12,323 nt of DNA. Origin: Tetrahymena elliotti 4EA. Taxonomy: Eukaryota; Ciliophora; Oligohymenophorea; Hymenostomatida; Tetrahymenidae. The position numbers and the translations under genes were made by a program. Each line of letters starts with the position of its first letter. The stretch's first letter is position 1. The stretch is from positions 1-12,323 of the forward strand of contig JH720309.1 of assembly GCA_000231825.2 (NCBI GenBank), read 5' to 3'. A model generated the notes under the pieces. That model had not been told where the DNA came from and searched no databases. It saw only the letters and a list, made by a program, of their open reading frames with translations. This document shows, in pieces, positions 1-8,179 of this stretch.

Positions 1-2075
1 TTTTTCATCTATATTTAAAATATTAATTAATTTTTGAAGATAAATTATTTTATTAAATTAAATCAAGATTCTATTTTCAGCAGAGCTATTCATAAACATT
101 TAAAATATTCTTTTTGATGAATTCAAATTAACATTTTAATATATTTATTTGAATTAACAAGATAAATTTGTCCATAAACAGTGATGGTTTCTGAATTCTA
201 TGGAAGTGATTCATGGTGTGGAGTTTAACAACACCAAATTAATTCACCAAAAAATTACAACTTTTTAAAGGGAAATAAATTAAATGCTCTATCTATTTTA
301 CAAACTAAATTCAAATTTATTTTTGAAATAATTTTTTAAGAAATTATTGAAATACTTTAATTTATTCTGATATTAATAAAATACTAAGGAAGAAGGAACA
401 CTTTAATTTATTTTACATATCTTAATATACTGATAATAAAACAAATTAAATTGCTTCTGAGCAAATAAATAAGCATTTTAAGAACATAAGAAATCATTTT
501 ACAATCTAAATTATCAAGCTATTAAGGAAATTCTTGAGAAAATTCAATTTAAAATGAAAAAAATAATTTGTTAAATTTTTAGAAATATTTTTTAATTATT
601 TGAGTAAATTATTACAATCAATTAATTGCATGTTCTATGAATAAATATCATTTATTTTTTGAAAAATATTTTCAATTCAATATAATTTATAATATTTACA
701 AAAAATATCTACAGATAGATGATGATTAAAAAATGAAAATCTTTTCTTTTTTTTCTTTATCTTTTAAAATAATCAAATTTGTTATTAAAATTCTGCAAGA
801 ATTTTGTTATTTGCTTGATTTTGATAATCCATTTTATCAAATTAGGAATGCGCTAATCTAATTAATACCTTAATTATTGAAAATAATGTTGTAAAGGATA
901 CTATTAAGATATATTAAACAACAGATATTATTTTACAATATTTTATTTTCTTTGCTTTTATAAAGAGGAATTGATTAATAACTTTTATGTTTTGAAAACT
1001 GTTTGAATTTAGTAAGAAAAGAAGAAAGAAACATAAGTTAATAACAAAAATATATATAATTAAGATATGATGCAAATCTTTTAGAGTCTATTCATATTAA
1101 AAAATATATTCGTTTATTATCTGATAATTGTTTGATCAATTAGATTTTATATTTTTAAATTTTAAAAGAAATTCAAATCAATCATATCATTAATTTTATT
1201 ATTTTCAATTTTTAAACTAACGCTCATATTTTTTCTTAGCAATATTCTTTTTAATTTTAGAAGAACCTAATTAGTTAAGATTATTTTTGTCACATTAAAT
1301 TTCAAAATAAAAAAAAAGGTTAAAATTAATATCAAAATAAATAAAATGTTAGATTTATTTAAGAAAAATTAATTCTCAATCAATCAAATAAAATTTTTAT
1401 AATATAAATAGTTACTAATAATCTTTAAATACATTTGATTCTTAAACAAAATGAATGTATTACATGTTAAAATGTTTTATCTCCTTCAAAAAGATTTTAG
1501 TTCTAAAAAATAATCAAAATAATGTTTTTGCTTAAATAAATTACTAAATGTTATTAATAAGACTAAAAATTATTTTGTATTTAAAACGTAAATTAATAAA
1601 ACTCTCCATTCATAAAATTTAATAAATTAAAATTAAAATATTTCACCTTAAAGAACGTACGTTCGATTTAATATCTATTTTTTTAGATTTTACTTAATAG
1701 TACTATAATCCAATAAAATTGATATGTCTTTAATAATTCGTTAATGCTTATTATTCTTTTAACATGGCATATTTTATAAAAACATTATTGAATTATTTCC
1801 TTATTAAAATTGAATAAAGCTTAGCTTCATTCTTTTAATCGAAATATATATTGAAAAAAAATAAAATTTATTAAATATAAACACGTATTAGCTCGTTAAC
1901 TAAAATGACCACATCACTCTAATTCAAAAATGACAATATTTTTGATAACTAATTGAAAAAGATATTTAATCAATAACTAATCATTCTATGTTAAAGAAAA
2001 GTGCTTTTTTTAATTAAATTAAAGTGTTTAATCATTTGCTTTCTTGTTAGTAATAAAAATATGATTTATTTATTT
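1..2075. other. AT-rich intergenic DNA, no recognised gene
   Basis: No known protein, tRNA or rRNA is recognisable. The sequence is mostly A/T with short homopolymers. A relatively G/C-rich spot at 181-250 is open on both strands in ciliate code. A minus-strand frame from 1969 to 1643 is open for 109 codons, but it lacks an early ATG and any recognisable motif. Neither exceeds what is expected by chance with TGA as the only stop. Confidence 0.6.
1653..1664. repeat. 12-bp perfect palindrome GAACGTACGTTC
   Basis: This is a perfect dyad with six G/C bases in a region of roughly 15-20 % G+C, and contains two ACGT cores. It could be a protein-binding site, but no gene adjoins it, so no role is assigned. 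Confidence 0.4.
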
Positions 2076-2239
2076 ATATATCTATCGATTTATCGATTGT
2101 TTAGTTATTTAGTTAGTAAGCTTATTCGTTAATATTAATTGAGTTTATTTCTTTATTTATTTTGTGGATATATCTATTGATTGTTTAGTTAGCTTATTAG
2201 TTAATATTAATTGAGTTTATTTATTTATTTGTTTTGTGA
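2076..2239. repeat. Imperfect tandem duplication, two copies
   Basis: Copy one (2076-2167) and copy two (2168-2239) both begin ATATATCTAT and both contain TTTAGTTAG, GCTTATT and then an identical 23-base block beginning GTTAATATTAATTGAG (2128-2150 and 2200-2222), followed by TTTATTTATTT and TTTTGTG. Copy one has about 20 extra bases from local expansions of CGATTTAT and TAGTTATT. It looks like a slippage or unequal-exchange duplication; no coding potential is evident. Confidence 0.65.
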
Positions 2240-3156
2240 ATTTTTTTTCAAATTTTTTAACGTTTTTTTAAGCTGCTAAGTTGATTTTAATCTAATGATT
2301 TTATTTTTACCAGTTTTTTTAAAGATTTGTTTATTTATTTAAATGTTTTATTGGTTTTTTTATTTTTAATTGATTGCTTTTATGTTTTAAATTTCTTTTT
2401 TTATTTCATATTATTTTATATTTCTTTCTTTTTATTTAGGTGCTAGATAGTGTCCTTGATCATTCAAAAAAATTCCTAACCCTGACTCCTCAATCTTTTC
2501 TTCTTTTCTTTCTCTTTTTCCTCTTTCTTTCCAAGCTTTAAATACATGACTTTATCTCCAAAAATCTATTATTATCTTTTAATATATCTCTTATTTTTTA
2601 AAATTAATTGTCTTTTTGTTTTGTTTGGATTTGTTTTGATATTCCTTTTGTAAGTACAAAATTCAAATAATAAAATAGATTTTAGCAATTATTTATATTA
2701 AAAACTAAAAGGTGAATGGCACAGTTCATTCCGAGCTTAAAAAACTTATTATTGGTTTGCTTTATCTATTATTTATTTGATCGTTAGCTTGACTAATTTA
2801 TTATTTAATTTATTAATTATTATTTTTTCTTTTGGTCTACTTTTCAAAAATGTGAATTAAAATCTTTGTCGTTAGACAATAATATCTAATATCTTTCATA
2901 TCTTTTTTTCAAATTTAATTAAATAAAAACAAATATTTCAAATCATTTAATATCTAAACAGAGTTAAATCCTTAATTAATTAATCTTACAAACAATAAAA
3001 TAAATTCAATCAATAAACAAAATGTATAAGTGTAAAAAATTTATTATTTAAAATAAAAATGAAATTTTATTTTTAAAAATGTCACAAATAATACAAATAA
3101 TGACTTTTTTTACTTTTCTCATTAAGAGTAATAAATTATGTATTTATTATTTTAAG

Positions 3157-3350
3157 TTTAATATTTTTATTATGTAATGATATACAAATAATTGATCTTA
3201 ATCAATAAGAATTTCACTTATAATAGTGACTTAATTTATATTTGATTGATTTCATAAATATTATTGTAATTTTAATATTTTTCTTGATTTTAAAAGCAAA
3301 CAATAATACTACCATAATTTTGATTTTACTCAATAAGAATTTCGAATAAT
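3157..3350. repeat. Degenerate direct repeat, period about 115-128 bases
   Basis: TTTAATATTTTT occurs at 3157-3168 and 3271-3282. TTGAT(C/T)TTA(A/C)TCAATAAGAATTTC occurs ending at 3215 and at 3343, each followed within 15 bases by CTTAATTA or CTTAATTT. The order of the two words is the same in each copy, which supports an old tandem duplication, but the AT-rich background lowers the weight of the match. Confidence 0.4.
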
Positions 3351-3379
3351 AACTTAATTAGATTAACACATAAAACTCT

Positions 3380-3404
3380 AAAACATATGGAAATCATATG
3401 TTTT
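3380..3404. repeat. Perfect 10-bp inverted repeat
   Basis: AAAACATATG and CATATGTTTT face each other across the 5-base spacer GAAAT, giving a clean hairpin. It sits 30 bases after the degenerate repeat. Function unknown. Confidence 0.5.
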
Positions 3405-3806
3405 TCATAATGAAATAGATTGAAGTATATACATTTTATGTTTAATATTTTTATTTTAAAACCTTTTATTCAATATATAATAAATGTCTTTTTGAGGTAT
3501 TTTAAAATTAACAGGAATAATAGGTTTACAAATAAGTGCTTAATAAGTCTTAATTTGTGTTTAATTTATCTTACATGGTAATGAATTAGATTATTATTTT
3601 AAAATTAGTGTATTTTTAATTTTAAATAATTTTTGACTGCTTCAAAAATGATTTTTTTTTTTTAAGTTTTTTATTGTTTTTTTTAATTTTAATTAAAATG
3701 AGACATTAATTATTTAAAATATTTTGAAATAGTACATAAGTGTTACTCTTTTTTTTATTTTTTGAGAATAAATTAAATTTATTTTATCTTTGACTAAAAA
3801 ACAAAG

Positions 3807-3932
3807 TACAGTGAAACCTTATAGATTTGGCACTCCCTGTAAAGGAAAAAATGCCCAAATTATCAAGGATTTTTGCTCTCTATATCAAGGTGCCCAAAAT
3901 ATCGACTGCCCAATCTAGCAGGTTTTACTGTA
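3807..3932. mobile_element. Miniature TA-flanked element with pogo-like terminal inverted repeats
   Basis: A 122-bp unit (3809-3930) begins CAGTGAAACC and ends GGTTTTACTG, with TA on both sides (3807-3808 and 3931-3932). Including the TA, the first 29 bases match the reverse complement of the last 29 at 24 positions. The interior carries a repeated word TGCCCAAA(T/A)TATC(A/G)A at 3852-3866 and 3891-3905, a shorter TGCCCAAT at 3907-3914, an inverted ATTTGGCA at 3825-3832, and TATCAAGG twice (3861-3868, 3883-3890). G+C is clearly higher than in the surroundings. CAGT(G/A)AAACC ends with TA target duplications are typical of pogo/Tigger-type members of the IS630-Tc1-mariner superfamily. At this size it cannot encode a transposase, so a MITE or deletion derivative is the natural reading. 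The family assignment is inference from the ends. Confidence 0.65.
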
Positions 3933-5707
3933 TATGCAAACATTACTTGATATTAAAATAGTTGTCTTATTTTTCAATTATCCCTTTCATAATAAACGAA
4001 AAGAGCAAAGCTATTTGATTAATAATGTTATTTATTTTACTTATTTCAATTAATTTATTTTAACATTTTATATATTTCTTTTGCAAATTTAATAGAATTG
4101 AAATTGTAGATTCCTTAAATAATCTATTATATTTATACAACAAAAATATTCTCAAACTTTCAAAATACTTTTTATTATTCAAGAATAGAATTTAAAATTT
4201 AAAAATATATCAAAATAGTTTTTATTTATTGTAATAGATCTAAAAAATGACAATTAGAATGTTATCCTTCATTATTTCAAGCTAAAAAACAAAAAATTAA
4301 TTCATGAACAACTTATTTATTATTCAAATAAATTATTTCTTTCTTCATAATAAATTTAATAGATAAATAATACTTTCAAGCTTTTTTAGGAAAATAAATA
4401 AAAAATTTGAAAATTAAATTGAAATAAAAAATAATAAATAATTAAATGAAATGCGTGGGGTGATGTTCTAGCCTAAGAATTAAAATTGGTTTTTTTTCTT
4501 TAATGTTATTTCAATTTGCTTTTAATTAATTTCTTTTTTTCTTTTGTTTTTTGTTGTGGGGTTTCTCTAGTATGTTCTTCTGCTTAATTATTTCTTTTAT
4601 ATTTATTTTTACTTTTATTTTTATTTAATTTTTTTCTTTTTATTGCTTTTTAAATACTAAGAGAGAATTTGAAGTATATCGAAATGAAAGAGAGAGTAAA
4701 TCTATATTTTTAAGCTTTTCTTTTTTAAAATGCTTTTTAGTGGGAGAGGTGTGATGATTTGCAAAGGTGATATTTATATTAGTGATATAAAAATTAGCCT
4801 TAAAAAATTGGATGGAAGTACTTTAAAATTTATGGGAATTATTTTTATTTTTTTAATAATGAGCTTAAAAATATGAGAAAAACTATCAATTTCATATCGA
4901 TGATATTTCTTAATGCAAATTTAATTTTTTAATGAAAAGATATAATTGTCATTTCTTGGATCTTGTGATTTGCTTAAAAACTTAAAATGCCTGGTTTAGT
5001 TGCAAAGGTGATGAATTTGTATTGTTGATTTAAAAACTTAAGACTTAGAAATAATAATTTATCTTTCATTTTATTTAAATTGCACTTTTCTTTTTAAATA
5101 ATTCAAATTATTTTTGTTTTGTATTTTTTTAATTATTTATAAATTATCCAAAAACTAAACAAATTTCTTCTAAATAAAATAAAATTTACATATTCCTTTC
5201 TTCTTTTAATAATTCATGCAATCAGATTGAATTTTCAAAGTGAAAAGTTTAGATTTGCAGTAAAAGATTAAATAATTTAGATCAATATTCAAAAAATATC
5301 AATGAAGATCATTTTATTATTTATTATATTTAATATTTAATATGGATATTCATTCACTTTAATTTATTTCACATTTAGTTTTTTATCTTATTTGATTGAT
5401 TGATTCATTAATTAATTAGAAAAAAAGATTTAAAAATATTTTATTTCAAGATTCATTTTGATTACATCCAGATTTAATACTTTATCAAGCTGAACAAAAA
5501 GAATGAAAAATATATTTATTTTTCATTTTATGATAAATAAATATTTCAGCATTTTTTGAATCTCTAATCAATTAAGATTTTTTCCAGTTAAATAATAAAA
5601 ATATTTCTTTTCGATTAACAATTAAGAAGTATTTTAATGAAAAGTGGGAGTAAATAAAATAAAAGCAAAAACCTATTGATGCTAATGTTTAGAAACAAGC
5701 TTGGTTA
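3933..5707. other. AT-rich intergenic DNA with G-rich islands
   Basis: Most of this is low-complexity A/T. Short G-rich words stand out on the plus strand: GCGTGGGGTGATG (around 4453-4465), TTGTGGGGTTTCTC (around 4552-4565) and TGGGAGAGGTGTGATGA (4741-4757). A plus-strand frame from ATG 4730 to TGA 4876 would encode 48 residues without any TAA or TAG, ending in a hydrophobic stretch, but it resembles nothing I know. No tRNA fold could be drawn. Confidence 0.5.
4759..5040 (+). repeat. Pair of short direct repeats in a G-rich patch
   Basis: TTGCAAAGGTGAT occurs exactly at 4759-4771 and 5000-5012, 241 bases apart. Similarity continues for about 30 bases beyond each copy (ATTTATATTAGTGATATAAA against ATTTGTATTGTTGATTTAAA). 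Both copies lie in or next to GTGATGA, which resembles a box C of C/D snoRNAs, but no CTGA box D follows in range. Role unknown. Confidence 0.45.
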
Positions 5708-5743
5708 TTTGTTTGTTTGTTTGTTTGTTTGCTTGCTTGTTTG
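5708..5743 (+). repeat. (TTTG)n microsatellite
   Basis: Nine tetranucleotides run in register: six TTTG, two CTTG and one TTTG. Simple-sequence slippage is sufficient to explain it. Confidence 0.9.
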
Positions 5744-6129
5744 GGTTATTGAGTGAAAGAGCTATTTAAGGTGAAAAGAAAGCAATAGTTGGAGTAAATT
5801 TAAAAATATATTCTAATTTTAGATATGAAAATAAGTAGGAAATAAATTAATTTTGGATTATTTTATACAGTTTTTTAATAAATTAATAATTTTTTTTAGA
5901 TTTTCTCTGTGATTTCTATGATTGAATGCAAAATCAATGAAATAAATAGTGTAGATTTATGTTTTTTTTTTGAGAATAAAGCAGAATTTAAAAATAGGTT
6001 GAATAGATATATTTGTTTTGAGCAAAATTAGGGAAAGTATTCAATCATTCAGATATATTGTTTATTAATATTATTTTGTTTTATAAATGAATGAATCATT
6101 TATTAATTGATTGATTAAGTGCTCTTTTT

Positions 6130-6152
6130 GCAGTAGAAATAGCTTCTACTGC
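6130..6152. repeat. Perfect 9-bp hairpin GCAGTAGAA / TTCTACTGC
   Basis: The two arms are exact reverse complements with the 5-base loop ATAGC. Each arm has four G/C bases, so it would be one of the more stable RNA hairpins in the flanks. It is not followed by a long T run on the plus strand. No gene adjoins it and the function is unknown. Confidence 0.5.
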
Positions 6153-6216
6153 TTAAATGTTCACACACATAATAGTAATGTAATAATAAATTAAAATCAA
6201 AATAATAAATTAGATA

Positions 6217-6232
6217 TTTCTTTCTTTCTTTC
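6217..6232 (+). repeat. (TTTC)4 microsatellite
   Basis: Four perfect TTTC units run into a T-rich tail. Nothing else is evident. Confidence 0.8.
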
Positions 6233-6973
6233 TTTTTACTGAAAAATATTTGGAAATTGCTTGTTGAAATCAGACAGACAAAAGACAGCCAAAAATTTAT
6301 TTAAAAATATGTCTATTTTCTTTTCTTTATTGTAGAATCAACTCTTTCTAAAAAAACTGAATGAATGAATGGATCGTTTAAGCCAATTAAAAATGAATGA
6401 ATGCATTTAAAGCAAATAGTTAAGCAAGTAGAGGTTTTAGAATAAGCTCGCTTTTTCTTTAAGAGCAAATTTATCAATTAATTGATGGATATGTAAGTGA
6501 TTAAATAATAAGCTTGCTTTGTTAGAAGGAAAGTCAGCGGAAACAGGTAATTTAGAAATAATCTCCCTATTCATTTTTTATGTTGTTTTTTTCTCTTATT
6601 TTTTGTCTGTTTATTTTAAACTAGTTAATGACAGAAAAGTGGCTATTTGACTATTTATTTATTGATGACTGACTGCTTGACTTTGAAATGCTTTATATTA
6701 AATTGCTTTGCTAGCTTTTGGCTAAAGATATGATTTTGCTAGCTAATTTTGGTTATATCCCTAATTTTAACTTTAATAGTACTGAAAAGTAAGTAGATTT
6801 GCTGCTTATTATTCGAGCAAACAAAAGCATATTAATTAAGTAGATTCATTCATTTGTAGTTTATTCATTCTAATTAGATGGGAGATTTGATGAAAGGTTG
6901 ATTTGCATATTTGTATTAATGGATGCTTGCTTAATTGATATATTTGATTGAGTATCTTGCTTGCTTTTATTAA

Positions 6974-7009
6974 TTGGTTGATTGGTTGGCTGGCTGGCTG
7001 GCTTATTGG
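6974..7009 (+). repeat. TTGG/CTGG tetranucleotide run
   Basis: Nine tetranucleotides are in register: TTGG, TTGA, TTGG, TTGG, CTGG three times, CTTA and TTGG. It lies downstream of RPS5 and makes the minus strand read as a Pro/Gln/Thr-containing peptide in one frame. Confidence 0.8.
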
Positions 7010-7100
7010 TGTCTGACTTACTAAGACTAAAATAAAAAAAAGAAGAAAGAAGCGAGTGAGGTTTTGATGGATATAGTAAGGTTAATATCTTAAAAGTCAT

Positions 7101-7265
7101 ATTTAAATAACATAAGCTATATTCAACTTCAAAAATATAACATATTTATAAGATTACAAGTTAAAAAGTATAATAAATTATATGCTTCTCCTGCTATTTG
7201 TGAGAGATGGTATACGCAAAAATTTATATAATTTTTGTTTCTTTTACGAAAAGCTTAAAGTTCGC
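7101..7265 (-). other. RPS5 3' flank, probable 3' UTR
   Basis: This stretch directly follows the TGA stop on the coding strand and returns at once to very A/T-rich sequence. I find no AATAAA on the coding strand between here and 6972; the nearest lies at 6966-6971. Ciliate polyadenylation signals can be weak, so the transcript end cannot be placed from this sequence. Confidence 0.35.
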
Positions 7266-7868
7266 TCATCTGTTACCCTTAGCAACCTTTTCGATTTCGT
7301 CTTTCTTTCTAATAGCCCAGGAAGATTGGGTGTTGTTCTTTTCAGCATTGATGATTTCGTCAGCTAAGGTTTCAGCAATAGATCTCATTGATTTGAAAGC
7401 AGATTCTCTGCAACCCTTAATGATGAAATAAATACCAAGGTTAACTCTTCTCATGGGAGCAACGTCGACAGCTTATTTTCTGACGACACCAGCAGTACCG
7501 ATTCTGGTGGAGTCTTCTCTGGGACCAGCGTTTTAGACGGCACCAACGAAAACTTCCAAGGGGTTTCTTCCGGTAACCAAGTGGATGATTTCAAAAGCGT
7601 TCTTGACAACCTTGATGCAGAGAGCCTTCTTACCAGCGTTTCTACCGTGGAACATAAGAGTACCAATTAATCTTTCAACAATAGGGCATTGAGTCTTTCT
7701 GAACTTCTTGACTTGATATCTGCCAGCAGTGTGGGGAACGAAAACTTGGGACTTGGTGGTGGTACAAGCAATATAGTTTTAGAAGCAAGGATCTTGAATC
7801 TTGACTTCATCGTAATTCCACTTACCGAAAAGTTTGGGTTGGGTGGCAAATCCTTTTTCTACAGACAT
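7266..7868 (-). CDS. RPS5: 40S ribosomal protein S5 (uS7 family), cytosolic
   Basis: The product belongs to the head of the small ribosomal subunit, where uS7 proteins contact the 3' major domain of 18S rRNA near the E-site tRNA and mRNA exit. The frame encodes 200 residues, close to the roughly 200 usual for eukaryotic S5, with no intron. Residues 1-60 form the eukaryote-type N-terminal part. The uS7 core begins near CPIVERL (61-67) and includes MFHGRNAGKKAL (72-83), KNAFEIIHLVTGRNPLEV (89-106), NAGPREDSTRIG (113-124), QAVDVAPMRRVN (132-143), AETLADEIINA (165-175) and the C-terminal KKDEIEKVAKGNR. All are hallmarks of this family. TAA codons at residues 30, 112 and 132 (7779-7781, 7533-7535, 7473-7475) must be glutamine, giving the ciliate code; the stop is TGA. 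All 14 arginines are AGA and codon choice is biased, as in a highly expressed gene. The ATG is preceded by AAAGAA and is the only start giving the full N-terminus. Product identity is very secure; species is not. Confidence 0.97.
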
Positions 7869-8073
7869 TTCTTTCAAATTTTATTTTTTTTCTAAACAAA
7901 TTATCTTTTCTTTATTTTTGCTTTTCTTTTAATTATCTTTTTTTAACCTCCTTTATTTGATTTCCCTTCACACAATATATATTTTCGTATTTTTTTTAGT
8001 CTTTAAGCCTCTCTTTTTATCTATTTATTTCATGAGATTTTCATCTTCATTTCTTTCATTTTCATCTTTCCTT

Positions 8074-8092
8074 CCTTCATTCATTTTTATAT
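8074..8092 (-). repeat. 19-bp direct repeat upstream of RPS5, proximal copy
   Basis: On the coding strand this 19-mer reads ATATAAAAATGAATGAAGG. It is identical to 8161-8179 and lies about 206 bases upstream of the RPS5 ATG. It contains a TATA-like core. Either a promoter element or a by-product of a local duplication is possible. Confidence 0.6.
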
Positions 8093-8160
8093 TTCTTCCT
8101 CTTCTCTTCATTCATTCTATTATCACTACATCTCTCTCTATCACCCTTTCACTCTTTATT

Positions 8161-8179
8161 CCTTCATTCATTTTTATAT
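8161..8179 (-). repeat. 19-bp direct repeat upstream of RPS5, distal copy
   Basis: This is an exact second copy of 8074-8092, 87 bases further from the gene. The flank just beyond is also similar (CTTTCCTTC against CTTTATTC on the plus strand), suggesting a somewhat longer, degraded duplication. Confidence 0.6.

Larger units (their letters stand above)
2240..3806. other. AT-rich intergenic DNA, no recognised gene
   Basis: There is a pyrimidine-rich stretch near 2440-2540 and a long minus-strand TGA-free frame (2464-2895, about 143 codons) with a Lys/Glu-rich end, but no ATG until its last 28 codons. Apart from the repeats listed separately at 3157-3404, nothing functional is evident. Confidence 0.55.
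5744..6973. other. Microsatellite-rich intergenic DNA with G-over-C plus strand
   Basis: This zone is full of imperfect four-base words such as GATT, GAAT, GCTT and TTGG, and the plus strand has visibly more G than C. It contains the hairpin at 6130-6152. No recognisable gene. Confidence 0.55.

Noticed and set aside
1643..1969. Minus-strand TGA-free frame of 109 codons
   Set aside because: There is no early ATG and no recognisable motif; chance expectation in this composition covers it.
2464..2895. Minus-strand TGA-free frame of about 143 codons with a Lys/Glu-rich end
   Set aside because: There is no ATG until the last 28 codons, base composition is like the surroundings, and the length is expected by chance when only TGA terminates.
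4448..4500. GTTCTAGCC followed by a T run, resembling a tRNA B box with a Pol III terminator
   Set aside because: No T-arm or acceptor stem can be paired, and the B-box match has several mismatches.
4552..4565. GGGGTTT as telomeric DNA
   Set aside because: A single occurrence without repetition.
4751..5014. GTGATGA box C motifs suggesting C/D snoRNAs
   Set aside because: No CTGA box D and no terminal stem were found within about 100 bases downstream of either motif.
7182..7895. Several short frames on both strands overlapping RPS5
   Set aside because: They are out-of-frame or antisense shadows of the ribosomal protein gene, or fragments of it cut at TAA codons that encode Gln.
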